From contig NZ_CADP01000004.1 in NCBI RefSeq assembly GCF_000285295.1, positions 1-64,000 on the forward strand: a DNA stretch of 64,000 nucleotides, in the 5' to 3' direction. Positions 9,173 to 17,244 of this stretch are shown piece after piece (position 1 is the stretch's first letter; every line of letters begins with the position of its first letter). Made by a program: the position numbers and the translations under genes. Under the pieces are notes generated by a model, which made no database searches, was not told where the DNA came from, and saw only the letters and a program-made list of their open reading frames with translations. The DNA is from Komagataeibacter europaeus LMG 18890 (GTDB lineage: Bacteria; Pseudomonadota; Alphaproteobacteria; Acetobacterales; Acetobacteraceae).

Positions 9173-10951
9173 ATGCCGCGTCCCGTTCTTTCCCTCCCAT
9201 TTGCAGTGCCCCCCCGACTGCGCCGTCTGATCCCGCGCCGGTGGAGCGGGGAGGGCAGGAACGCGGTCGCGGAATTCATGGAATACCGCACCCGGCTGGT
9301 CTCGCCGCTCATGCGGCGTATCCTGCTGGTCAATACACTCCCGCTGGGGCTGCTGGCGCTGACGCTGCTGTACCTGACGCAGTTCCAGAACAGCCTGCTG
9401 GAAGCCGAGGTCTCGGCACTGCGTGAACAGGCACGTATCTATGCCGGCGCGCTGGGACAGAGCGCCGTCATCATTTCCCGCCGTGATGTCACGCTGGAAC
9501 CCACCTTGGCCCGCCCGCTGCTGCTGCGCCTGACGGAACCGAGCCCCAGCGCGCATGCCCGCCTGTTCGCCCCCGACGGGCAGGTCGTGGCGGACAGCCG
9601 CGTGGAACAGGCCGGCCACCATGGCGATGCGGGCAGGCTGCCCCCGCCACCGGCGGAAGATGACGAGCATTCGCTCCTGTACCCCCCATCGGTCAACATG
9701 GGCGAACGGCTGTACAACTGGCTTCTGGCGCAGCTGCCCACCCTGTCGGGTGAGCGGATCATGACGCTGGACACGCCGGATTCCGACCCCTCCATCCAGC
9801 CCGTGACCCAGCCTGATGGCACGCGGGTCATGGAAATCCCGCCCTATATCCGCCGCAATGCCAACCACCAGCTTATGGTCACGGTGGCCGAACCCGTGAT
9901 GCATGACGGGCGGACGACAGTGGGCATCATCCAGCTTACGCGCGAAGCGCGTGACGTGGACCGTTCGCTGTTTGCCGTGCGGTCGTCCATCCTGTCGCTG
10001 TTCCTCATGGCGCTGGCGCTGACCATCCTGCTGTCATGGTACCTGTCGCTGACCATCGCGCGCCCGCTGCTGCGGCTGGCGGCGTCGGCCCATACCATGC
10101 GCGAATCCTCCAACCGGACGGACATGGTGCCCGAACGCCTGCTGGCGCGACGTGATGAAATCGGGGAAGTCGCCCGTGCGCTGCAGGACAGCGCCAGCGC
10201 GCTATGGGCCCGCATGGACGCCATTGAACGGTTTGCGGCCGATGTCAGCCATGAAATCAAGAACCCGCTGTCCTCCATCCGCTCGGCCATTGAAAGCCTG
10301 CTGCGCATCGACGATCCCGAACGCCAGCGACGGCTGCTGTCGATCATCAATGATGACGTGCGACGACTTGACCGCCTGATTACCGATATTTCCGATGCCA
10401 GCCGCGTGGATGCGGAACTGTCGCGTGCCCGGGCCGAACCGATTGCCATCGTGCCGCTGCTGTCGGTGCTGACGGAAATACACCAGGCGACCCGCCAGCC
10501 GGGACAGCCCTACATGGCCGTGGCCAGCAGTGGCGACAGCCCGGAACGGCGTCTGACCGTCCTTGCGGTGGAAGACAGGCTGGTGCAGGTGCTGCGCAAC
10601 CTGATCGGCAACGCGATTTCCTTTTCCCCGCCTGATGGCAAGATCCTGCTCAGCGCGGTGCCGGCGGGCAGCATGGTCGAAATTGCGGTCAGTGACGATG
10701 GCCCCGGCATTCCGCAGGCCAAGCTGGACAACATTTTCGACCGTTTTTATTCCGAACGCCCCAGCAGCGAGAATTTCGGGCAGCATTCAGGTCTTGGCCT
10801 GTCCATCAGCAAGCAGATCATCGAAGCCCTGCGCGGCACCATCAGTGCGGAAAACCGCATTGACGCCGATGGTCACGTGCAGGGCGCGCGTTTCGTGATC
10901 TGCCTGCCCCGGGTGGACGTGAAGGCGGAGGTCAGCCGACCTCATCCGTAG
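9173..10951 (+). CDS. chvG: sensor histidine kinase, ChvG type
   Basis: Inner-membrane sensor kinase paired with ChvI. 592 aa. First membrane helix at about 45-70 (LLVNTLPLGLLALTLLYL), a periplasmic sensor domain to about 275, second helix SILSLFLMALALTILLSWYL, HAMP linker, then dimerisation/phospho-acceptor region DVSHEIKNPLSSIRSAIESL with the catalytic His, N box NLIGNAISFSPP, and G boxes DDGPGIP and HSGLGLSIS. Its stop overlaps the end of the convergent pqqE by 20 bases. In most alphaproteobacteria hprK and the PTS genes follow chvG directly; here they lie 21 kb away. Confidence 0.9.
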   Translation: MPRPVLSLPFAVPPRLRRLIPRRWSGEGRNAVAEFMEYRTRLVSPLMRRILLVNTLPLGLLALTLLYLTQFQNSLLEAEVSALREQARIYAGALGQSAVIISRRDVTLEPTLARPLLLRLTEPSPSAHARLFAPDGQVVADSRVEQAGHHGDAGRLPPPPAEDDEHSLLYPPSVNMGERLYNWLLAQLPTLSGERIMTLDTPDSDPSIQPVTQPDGTRVMEIPPYIRRNANHQLMVTVAEPVMHDGRTTVGIIQLTREARDVDRSLFAVRSSILSLFLMALALTILLSWYLSLTIARPLLRLAASAHTMRESSNRTDMVPERLLARRDEIGEVARALQDSASALWARMDAIERFAADVSHEIKNPLSSIRSAIESLLRIDDPERQRRLLSIINDDVRRLDRLITDISDASRVDAELSRARAEPIAIVPLLSVLTEIHQATRQPGQPYMAVASSGDSPERRLTVLAVEDRLVQVLRNLIGNAISFSPPDGKILLSAVPAGSMVEIAVSDDGPGIPQAKLDNIFDRFYSERPSSENFGQHSGLGLSISKQIIEALRGTISAENRIDADGHVQGARFVICLPRVDVKAEVSRPHP

Positions 10952-12038
10952 CACGCGCGTACCGACGATACCGGAAGGGCGGTGGTTCGGCAGGCAGGGT
11001 TTCCAGCACCCTGACAACCCGTTCATGATCGGGCGCGCGGCTGCACACCGGATCGGTCGCCGCAGCATCGCCCGCCAGCGCCAGCGCCTGGCAACGGCAG
11101 CCCCCCCAGTCCTTTTCGCGCTGGTCACAGCTACGGCAGGGCTGCGGCATCCAGTCCGTACCCCGGAACATGGAAAATAGCGGGGAATCGCGCCAGATAT
11201 GCGCCAGCGTGTCGTGGCGCACATCAGGGAAGGCGACATTGGGGATCGTCTCGGCCGCATGACAGGGCAGCACCCGGCCGGACGGGGAGATATTGATGAA
11301 CCGGCGTCCCCAGCCCCCCATGCATGGCTTGGGACGGTCCGCGTAATAATCCGGCGTCACGTAATCTATGGTCAGGCGACCTGCATATTTCTCCCGTGCG
11401 GCCTCCACGGCCTGCGTGGTCTGTTCAAGCTGCTGTGCCGTGGGCATGAGGGCCGCGCGATTGGCCAGCCCCCAGCCATAATACTGCGTATGGGCGATCT
11501 CGACCCGGCGGGCACCCATTTCCACCGCTGCCGCCAGCATCTGCGGCACGCGGGCGGCGTTTTCGCGGTAGATGACGAAATTCAGCGTCAGCGGCATGCC
11601 ATCCGCCACCACCAGTCCTGCCGCTGCCATCTTGCGGGCCTGAGCGCCCTTCATGCCGCCCACATGTTCGGCATTGGCGGTATCAATATCCTGAAAAGAC
11701 AGCTGGACATGATCCAGCCCGGCATCGACCAGCGCGGGAAAGGTCTTTTCGTTCAGCAGCACGCCAGACGTGATGAGGTTGGTGTACAGCCCCAGCCCCA
11801 CCGCGTGCCGGACCAGATCCGGCAGGTCCGGGCGGCTCATCGGTTCCCCGCCGGAGAAATGGACCTGCAGCACGCCCATTTCGGCAGCCTGATCCAGCAC
11901 GCTGATCCAGTCCTGCGTGGACAGTTCGTTGCGGCGGGGTTCAAGTGCGATCGGGTTGGAACAGTACGGACACTGCAACGGGCAGCGATGCGTCAGTTCC
12001 GCCAGAAGGCTCATGGGGGAAAGAATGGTTTCTGTCAT
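10932..12038 (-). CDS. pqqE: PqqA peptide cyclase (radical SAM)
   Basis: Radical SAM enzyme that links Glu16 C-gamma to Tyr20 in the PqqA peptide, the first step of pyrroloquinoline quinone synthesis. 368 aa. Radical SAM cluster motif CPLQCPYC near residue 19-26 with the preceding LTHR; the C-terminal SPASM region carries the auxiliary-cluster cysteines (CMGG about 240, LPCHA, then PCRSCDQREKDWGGCRC about 310-327). Start overlaps the end of pqqD by 4 bases (translational coupling). It works on PqqA bound by PqqD. The 3' end overlaps convergent chvG by 20 bases. Confidence 0.97.
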   Translation of the reverse strand: MTETILSPMSLLAELTHRCPLQCPYCSNPIALEPRRNELSTQDWISVLDQAAEMGVLQVHFSGGEPMSRPDLPDLVRHAVGLGLYTNLITSGVLLNEKTFPALVDAGLDHVQLSFQDIDTANAEHVGGMKGAQARKMAAAGLVVADGMPLTLNFVIYRENAARVPQMLAAAVEMGARRVEIAHTQYYGWGLANRAALMPTAQQLEQTTQAVEAAREKYAGRLTIDYVTPDYYADRPKPCMGGWGRRFINISPSGRVLPCHAAETIPNVAFPDVRHDTLAHIWRDSPLFSMFRGTDWMPQPCRSCDQREKDWGGCRCQALALAGDAAATDPVCSRAPDHERVVRVLETLPAEPPPFRYRRYARATDEVG

Positions 12039-12319
12039 GCCACCAGCACCTGCCGGGTAATAAGGTCACTGACCATGACATGGACATCCCGGCCGATCAC
12101 ATCAACCGGGGCTGCAAACCGGGTGGCCAGTTCAGCCACGATCTGGCCCAGTGTGCGCGTGCCATCAACCAGCTTCAGCACCTCGGCTGCAATGGGGTCG
12201 GGTATGAAGGCCCGTTCCGGGGCCTGTATGATCCACCGTTCACGCACGCGGTCATGCTGCAGCCGGACCCCGCGCGCGAAGCGGATGATGCTGTCGTCTG
12301 TCAGGTCCGTGGTGGTCAT
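12035..12319 (-). CDS. pqqD: PqqA-binding chaperone PqqD
   Basis: Small winged-helix peptide-binding protein (RRE family) that presents PqqA to PqqE. 94 aa, normal. Conserved features visible: RFARGVRLQHDRVRERWIIQ in the N-terminal beta part and the helical part IAAEVLKLVDGTRTLGQIVAEL. Overlaps both neighbours by 4 bases (pqqC upstream, pqqE downstream), so translation is coupled. Confidence 0.94.
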   Translation of the reverse strand: MTTTDLTDDSIIRFARGVRLQHDRVRERWIIQAPERAFIPDPIAAEVLKLVDGTRTLGQIVAELATRFAAPVDVIGRDVHVMVSDLITRQVLVA

Positions 12320-13053
12320 GCCGCGTCCGGACGGAAGGCGCCGGGGGGAATGCGGCCTGGATTGACATAGGCGTATTCCAGTTCATCCAGCATGGCCCAC
12401 AGGACACCGCACTTGAACTTCAGCGCATCCAGCACCGCTTTCTGCTGTTCGGGCGTGCGGGCATGTTCCTTTACATAACCCAGCGCGAAATCGGAATCAC
12501 GCGGGGCCTGTGTCAGGCGCGGCTGGAAATAGGCCAGCGTCTCGGGCGTGATGAAATCATAATGCCGCAGCATGCCCGCCACGCGCTCGCTTATGATGGT
12601 GGGCGAGAACAGTTCGGTCAGGGACGAGGCAATGGCTTCAAGGATGGAACGGTCGCGCACGAAAGCCACATAGGCATCCACCGCGAAACGGGTGGCGGGC
12701 AGCAGCCCCTCCAGCGACTCCACATAGGTCCGGTCCAGCCCCAGCCCGTCGGTCAGCTTCAGCCAGCGCGCGACGCCGCCCGTGCCCGGTGCGTCACCAT
12801 CATGGTCCACCAGCCGCCTGCGCCATTCACGCCGCAGTTCCGCCGTGGGCAGGCGGGCCAGCAGGGTCGCGTCCTTGGCCGGGATGCTGGCCTGGTAATA
12901 ATAGCGGTTCAGCGCCCATGCCTGCACCTGCGCACGGTTCAGCCGTCCGTCATGCAGCGCACGATGGAAGGGGTGCAGGTTATGGTAGCGTTCCGCCCCG
13001 ATGGCGCGCAGCGCGGCCTCGAGTTCATCGGGGGAAAGCAGTTTTCCGCTCAT
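12316..13053 (-). CDS. pqqC: pyrroloquinoline-quinone synthase PqqC
   Basis: Cofactor-free oxidase for the last step of PQQ synthesis (ring closure and eight-electron oxidation). 245 aa, an all-helical protein of normal length. Conserved segments visible: YHNLHPFHRALHDGRLNRAQ (about 18-37) with the active-site His residues, WALNRYYYQASIPAKDA, RRLVDHDGD and ELFSPTIISERV. It overlaps pqqB upstream and pqqD downstream by 4 bases each. Confidence 0.96.
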   Translation of the reverse strand: MSGKLLSPDELEAALRAIGAERYHNLHPFHRALHDGRLNRAQVQAWALNRYYYQASIPAKDATLLARLPTAELRREWRRRLVDHDGDAPGTGGVARWLKLTDGLGLDRTYVESLEGLLPATRFAVDAYVAFVRDRSILEAIASSLTELFSPTIISERVAGMLRHYDFITPETLAYFQPRLTQAPRDSDFALGYVKEHARTPEQQKAVLDALKFKCGVLWAMLDELEYAYVNPGRIPPGAFRPDAA

Positions 13054-13973
13054 GCCGTAATCCTCATCCCGTCATGGGAGATTTCCCACCCCGCCGCCTC
13101 GACCTGGGCACGTTCGGGCGAGTCCGCCAGCAGGACAGGGTTGGAATTGTTGATGTGTATGAAAATCCTGCGCTTGATGCCCAGGTCACGCAGGGCCGCG
13201 ATGGTACCATCCATGCCATCCATGGACATGTGACCCATGCGGCGGCCGGTCTTTTCACCCAGGCCCGCACGAACCATCTCGTCATCGACCCACAGCGTGC
13301 CGTCAAAGAACACGGCGTCCGCACCACGCAGGCGCACCCGCAGGTTATCGGTCATGCGCGCGCAGCCCGGCACGAAACAGACACGATGGCTACCATCGGA
13401 TATTTCCAGCCCGACCGTTTCGCCATTTTCACAGATTGCCGCCGGATCAGGCCCGGACTCGGCATAAAGCGGCACCTTGCCGGGTACCGCGAACGGCACG
13501 ACGGTCAGGCCCGCGGGCGTGCCATCGGTCAGCTTCAGCGCCAGTGGTTCGTCGAGTCCCATGGGCGTGCGGGTCACGACCGCGCGGTTCAGGGCTTCAA
13601 AAATGGGATTGGCATCCAGCATGGACAGCACTTCGGGCGTGGCCAGCAGGGTAAAGGGCTGGCGTTCACGCAGGGTGAGCAGCCCGGTAATGGTATCCAC
13701 CTCGCCACCCGTCAGGATGACACCCGCGATGGGCGTTGAACGCAGGCCTTCGCTGGGATGCAGGGCAGGGGTCTGGTTTATCTGGGTCCGCAGGTCAGGG
13801 GAAGCGTTGACCACGAACCAGTTCTTTCCATCCCCACTTATGGCGATGGAAGCCTGTGTGCGGGGCAGGGCTGCCGGATCGCCGGCCCTGGCCCGCCTGC
13901 AACCGGGAGCATTGGAATTCCATTGCGGAAATCCGCCACCCGCCGCCGCGCCGAGAACGATAATGTCGATCAT
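13050..13973 (-). CDS. pqqB: PqqB, metallo-hydrolase-fold PQQ biosynthesis protein
   Basis: Metallo-beta-lactamase-fold protein of the PQQ pathway; in recent work the family hydroxylates the diamino-acid intermediate. 307 aa. N-terminus MIDIIVLGAAAGGGFPQWN is the family signature, followed by a Cys-containing stretch (APGCRRAR); VILTGGEVDTITGLLTLRE (about 91-109) and the late MGHMSMDGMDG segment stand at metal-site positions. Start at 13973 chosen for the classic signature; the frame upstream is open for 82 more codons but runs through pqqA. Separated from pqqA by a strong hairpin. Confidence 0.96.
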   Translation of the reverse strand: MIDIIVLGAAAGGGFPQWNSNAPGCRRARAGDPAALPRTQASIAISGDGKNWFVVNASPDLRTQINQTPALHPSEGLRSTPIAGVILTGGEVDTITGLLTLRERQPFTLLATPEVLSMLDANPIFEALNRAVVTRTPMGLDEPLALKLTDGTPAGLTVVPFAVPGKVPLYAESGPDPAAICENGETVGLEISDGSHRVCFVPGCARMTDNLRVRLRGADAVFFDGTLWVDDEMVRAGLGEKTGRRMGHMSMDGMDGTIAALRDLGIKRRIFIHINNSNPVLLADSPERAQVEAAGWEISHDGMRITA

Positions 13974-13984
13974 GGACGCAGACT

Positions 13985-14023
13985 GTAAAAGAAAATCGCC
14001 GCCTGTGCGAGACAGGCGGCGAT
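13985..14023 (-). terminator. hairpin between pqqA and pqqB (partial terminator)
   Basis: On the minus strand a perfect 12-bp stem, ATCGCCGCCTGT (complement of 14012-14023) with ACAGGCGGCGAT (complement of 13995-14006), 5-base loop, then TTTCTTTTA. It begins 6 bases after the pqqA stop and ends 12-20 bases before pqqB. This should stop much of the transcription and stabilise the short pqqA mRNA, giving more precursor peptide than enzymes. Confidence 0.75.
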
Positions 14024-14028
14024 GTTCC

Positions 14029-14109
14029 TTACTTCTTTTCGCCGCAGACGTAGCTGTTGATCTCGGCGCCCAGGGGGACTTCAACGATCTTGGGGGTATT
14101 CCAGGCCAT
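14029..14109 (-). CDS. pqqA: PQQ precursor peptide PqqA
   Basis: 26-residue peptide that is the substrate itself for PQQ. Translation from 14109: MAWNTPKIVEVPLGAEI then NSYVCGEKK. Glu16 and Tyr20, the two residues that become the cofactor, are spaced exactly as in known PqqA peptides (E-x3-Y). Preceded by GGAGAG as ribosome site. First gene of pqqABCDE; the hairpin directly behind it probably sets a high PqqA:enzyme ratio. Confidence 0.96.
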   Translation of the reverse strand: MAWNTPKIVEVPLGAEINSYVCGEKK

Positions 14110-14162
14110 GGGACTCTCCATTGATTGCAGTTCCAGAAGGCAGCAAGCCTTCGTCTTACGGT

Positions 14163-14191
14163 ATTTGACCCCTGTCCAATCGTGCTTTCAA
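14163..14191 (-). promoter_or_regulatory. candidate vegetative promoter of the pqq operon
   Basis: On the minus strand TTGAAA (14186-14191), 17 bases, then TCAAAT (14163-14168), about 54 bases before pqqA. The -10 box is a weak match. The remaining upstream gap to 14407 (about 215 bases) shows no gene; I see no clear operator in it. Confidence 0.35.
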
Positions 14192-14407
14192 GTACCGTCT
14201 CCCGCCATATGGGGTCCAAAAATTCACGTTAGCGTGTACCCGGCCCCCGCCCCTGCAATGGCTGCGTAGCGGGAATGTGCCAAAAACCTTGGTCCTGCCT
14301 TTCATATATCGCCATAAGGAACGGATTGGTACGATACGAATGACAAGCGGGCACAGGAAACGCCAAACCCATTGGGGCCACGCCAGCACTACCTCAGGAC
14401 CTGATTG

Positions 14408-15670
14408 ATGCCGCCCGAGACAGAGCCAACCCCACCACAACAGCCCTCTTACGAACAGATACAGCAGCAGCGCGCCATAGAGGTCATGCGCCACAGCCGC
14501 ATCGACACACGCACCGCCTGCCTGCTGCTGCTGAGTGTACTGGCGGTTTTCTACACCCTGTATTTCGCATCCGCCATCATCCTGCCCATGATCCTGGCGC
14601 TGGTGGTGAACCTGCTGCTGTCCACGCCGCTGCGCTTCCTGCATACGCGCCTGCATCTGCCCAAGCCGCTGGCCGCACTGTGCCTGATCCTGTGTGTATT
14701 CGGTGTCGTCGGCGCGGTGGGCACCGCCATTTCCGTGCCCGCCACCGGCTGGCTGGAACGCGCGCCAGAGGCGATCAATACGCTGCAGGAACGGCTGGCC
14801 TTCCTGCGCGGTCCGTTCCAGCTACTGAACAGCGCATCCGACCGCATCCACAATTTCATGACCATTGCGGGCGGCCACGTGGACCACCCGGCATCCGTGA
14901 CCGATACGCCTGACGGGCATGTCATTGTGGTCGCGAACCCCGGCGGGGGCGGGCTGGACCGGTTCAGTTCCTCCATCCTGCTGGGCACGCAGGCATTCAT
15001 GGGCCAGTTCTTCACCATGATCCTGATGCTGTTCTTCCTGCTGGCGCAGGGGGACAGCCTGCTGCGCCGCTTTGTGGAGATCATGCCCACCTTTGCCGAC
15101 AAGCGCCGCACGGTACAGATCGCCTACCAGATCGAACGCAATGTCTCGCAGTACCTGGCCACCATCACCATCATCAACAGCCTGGTCGGACTGGTGAACA
15201 TGGTGCAGTGCTGGCTGCTGGGCATGCCCAACCCGCTGCTGTGGGGGGTCATGGCGTTCCTGCTGAACTACATTCCCATTATCGGGCCGATGATGGGGAT
15301 CATCATCTATTTCCTCGTGGGGCTGTTCATTTACCCGTCCGCGTGGCAGGCGCTGCTGCCACCCGCCATTTACCTGTGCATCCACCTGACGGAAGGCGAG
15401 ACGATCACCCCCATGGTGCTGGCGCGTCGTTTCACGCTCAACCCGGTGCTGGTCATGGCGTCACTGATGTTCTGGGACTGGCTGTGGGGTATTTTCGGGG
15501 CGTTCCTGTCCGTGCCCCTGCTGGCGGTCTTCAAGATCATCTGTGACCATGTGGAGATCCTGACCCCGATCGGCCACATCGTGGGGGGACCGGCGCGCAC
15601 CACCCCACCCAAACCGCTCTTTACGGATGCAGCCGACCTGTCCGACGACAGGCCGGCTGAAGATGATTAG
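14408..15670 (+). CDS. AI-2E transporter family permease
   Basis: Multi-spanning inner-membrane protein of the TqsA/YdiK (PerM) family; members export autoinducer-2 or act as Na+/H+ antiporters, so the substrate here is unknown. 420 aa. Two N-terminal helices (about 36-72), a helix near 85-110, a soluble loop (about 110-195), then a helix at about 198-218 and four C-terminal helices from about 255 with the family motif NYIPIIGPMMGIIIYFLVGL and a terminal GxFxSVPLLAVFK. ATG at 14408 preferred; a TTG one codon earlier is possible. Monocistronic; its stop overlaps the stop of the convergent regulator gene by 3 bases. Confidence 0.85.
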   Translation: MPPETEPTPPQQPSYEQIQQQRAIEVMRHSRIDTRTACLLLLSVLAVFYTLYFASAIILPMILALVVNLLLSTPLRFLHTRLHLPKPLAALCLILCVFGVVGAVGTAISVPATGWLERAPEAINTLQERLAFLRGPFQLLNSASDRIHNFMTIAGGHVDHPASVTDTPDGHVIVVANPGGGGLDRFSSSILLGTQAFMGQFFTMILMLFFLLAQGDSLLRRFVEIMPTFADKRRTVQIAYQIERNVSQYLATITIINSLVGLVNMVQCWLLGMPNPLLWGVMAFLLNYIPIIGPMMGIIIYFLVGLFIYPSAWQALLPPAIYLCIHLTEGETITPMVLARRFTLNPVLVMASLMFWDWLWGIFGAFLSVPLLAVFKIICDHVEILTPIGHIVGGPARTTPPKPLFTDAADLSDDRPAEDD

Positions 15671-16431
15671 CTATTGCCCGCCGCCAGCACATCAAGCTTC
15701 GCCACCGACAGGATGGTGATGGCATAGCCCTTGCCGACTTCGATCATGCCCTGGCTGCGCATCCAGCTCAGCGTGCGGCTGACGGTTTCGATGGTCAGGC
15801 CAAGGTAGTCGGCAATATCGCCCCGCGTCATGGGCAGGTGCAGGCGGCCGCCATTTTCCTGACCGGGCAGCTGGCTTGCGTGCATCTGGTCCAGCAGGAA
15901 GCTGGCCACGCGCTCACGCGCGGTCTTGCGTCCCAGCAGCAGCATCTGGTTCTGGGCCGCGACCAGTTCATTGGACGCCTCTTCCAGCAGGCGGCGTTCC
16001 AGCTTGGGAAAATCATCCAGCAGGTCGGCCATCTTGTCGCGTGAAAAACGGCATACCCTTACCGTATCCACCGCTTCCGCGCCAAAGGCGTAATTGTCCG
16101 ACACCGCAAGGCCGAGGAAATGCCCCGGTGAGGCGAAACCCGTGATCTGGCGCCGTCCATCAGGCAATGCCTTGAACAGCTTGACCGTGCCGGAGGTGAC
16201 ATTGAAAAAGTCGGTCGCCGGCGCGCCTTCCTCGATAAAGCCGCGACCGGGGGGAATGATGGTTTCCACCGCCGCTTCGGACAGGCGGGAAATGTCATCC
16301 GGCCCGATCACGCTGCATACGCTGGTGGGCCGGACGCTGCATGTCGTGCAGAAATCGGTCTGTGCACCACCCGCGCCGATGACGATACGCCGAGGCCTCG
16401 ATTCAAACTGACACGAAGGCATATCCGACAT
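15667..16431 (-). CDS. fnr: FNR-type Crp/Fnr transcriptional regulator with Fe-S ligands
   Basis: Oxygen-responsive regulator. 254 aa: N-terminal cysteine cluster, cAMP-binding-like domain (about 45-160) and winged helix (about 175-250). Likely 4Fe-4S ligands are Cys28, Cys31, Cys39 (C-x2-C-x7-C) plus the central Cys127, the arrangement of genuine FNR proteins. The recognition helix contains TIETVSRTLSWM; its E-x2-S-R is the FNR code for TTGAT half sites. Two perfect TTGAT-N4-ATCAA sites lie near by, one 117 bases before its own start and one before ompW. Ribosome site AGGA. Related FNR proteins are known in Gluconobacter. Name given on motif grounds. Confidence 0.9.
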   Translation of the reverse strand: MSDMPSCQFESRPRRIVIGAGGAQTDFCTTCSVRPTSVCSVIGPDDISRLSEAAVETIIPPGRGFIEEGAPATDFFNVTSGTVKLFKALPDGRRQITGFASPGHFLGLAVSDNYAFGAEAVDTVRVCRFSRDKMADLLDDFPKLERRLLEEASNELVAAQNQMLLLGRKTARERVASFLLDQMHASQLPGQENGGRLHLPMTRGDIADYLGLTIETVSRTLSWMRSQGMIEVGKGYAITILSVAKLDVLAAGNS

Positions 16432-16547
16432 AATTATTCCTAATCACTTTCAGGCGCCTGCGTTCCGGCGCCGAAGTAACCGGACATGCCTGGCTCCCTA
16501 GAAATACACTAATGCATTTGCCAAGAGCGCCGAGTATGGCGGATGGT

Positions 16548-16561
16548 TTGATGTAAATCAA
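16548..16561. promoter_or_regulatory. FNR box between fnr and the divergent small gene
   Basis: TTGATGTAAATCAA, a perfect TTGAT-N4-ATCAA palindrome. It lies 117 bases upstream of the fnr start on one side and 79 bases upstream of the gene at 16640 on the other, so it can serve autoregulation, activation of the small gene, or both. Confidence 0.85.
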
Positions 16562-16639
16562 TGCATTCCGCCGGGAAATATCGGGTAAACAGACACGTAT
16601 CACAGAAAAATCCCCAAGCCTTTGAGGAAAATCCGACGC

Positions 16640-17125
16640 GTGCAGGCCGTCCCCCCGCCTATGGTCCGACGACTGGACCGTACAGATGTGCCGCTCCTTT
16701 ATCCCCTGATCCGGATATCGCTGCCGCATATCTCGCTGCGGGACTGGATACGCATCGGACGCAGGATGGCCCGGCCGGGAACACGCGTGCATGAAGGCAT
16801 CCTGGTCGCCCATTACGGCCCCGGCCGGCCACCCTGCGCCATGGCCACCTTCCGCCGCGGGTTCGACCTGTATTCGGGCGACACGCTGACGGCGGATTAC
16901 ATCCTGACCCTGTCCTGTACCCACCAGCAGAAGATCATTGATGCACTGCTGCCCGCCATGGAAACACTGGCCCGCGAAATGGGGTGTGATGCAATACGCA
17001 CGCTGTCCCATAGTAACCGGGTGCTAAATCAGGACACCACGGTCCGGAAACTGTGTTCAACAAGCCACATTACCGAAAGAACAGTCAGGCTGGACCATAA
17101 TAAGGAAATACTTCACCCATCCTGA
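16640..17125 (+). CDS. hypothetical protein under an FNR box, possibly GNAT-like
   Basis: I do not recognise it with certainty. 161 aa from a GTG preceded by GAGGA; TTG at 16622 or ATG at 16661 are alternatives. The middle part (strand-like VHEGILVAHYG, then LTADYILTLSCTHQQKIIDALLPAMETLAREMG) has the strand then helix rhythm of an N-acetyltransferase, but the acetyl-CoA loop Q/R-x2-G-x-G/A is not visible, so activity is doubtful. Divergent from fnr, with a perfect FNR box in the shared upstream region, so it is probably an oxygen-controlled target. It is followed by the ompW-hemN group. Confidence 0.55.
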   Translation: MQAVPPPMVRRLDRTDVPLLYPLIRISLPHISLRDWIRIGRRMARPGTRVHEGILVAHYGPGRPPCAMATFRRGFDLYSGDTLTADYILTLSCTHQQKIIDALLPAMETLAREMGCDAIRTLSHSNRVLNQDTTVRKLCSTSHITERTVRLDHNKEILHPS

Positions 17126-17139
17126 TTGATTCATATCAA
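17126..17139. promoter_or_regulatory. FNR box upstream of ompW-hemN
   Basis: TTGATTCATATCAA, again a perfect TTGAT-N4-ATCAA palindrome, 106 bases before the ompW start. OmpW and HemN are known FNR-regulon members in other proteobacteria, which agrees with the position. Confidence 0.85.
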
Positions 17140-17244
17140 AGCCGAATGTAAGGTGGGCGTGATTTCTGCACCTGACAAATCAAATTGAACATTCTTAACG
17201 ATCCCGCCTGCATGCCAGCCGGAATAAACTAGGGTCTGCTCACG

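Noticed and set aside
16403-17011. 202-codon minus-strand frame
   Set aside because: Runs over the fnr start, an FNR box and the small gene; no family features.
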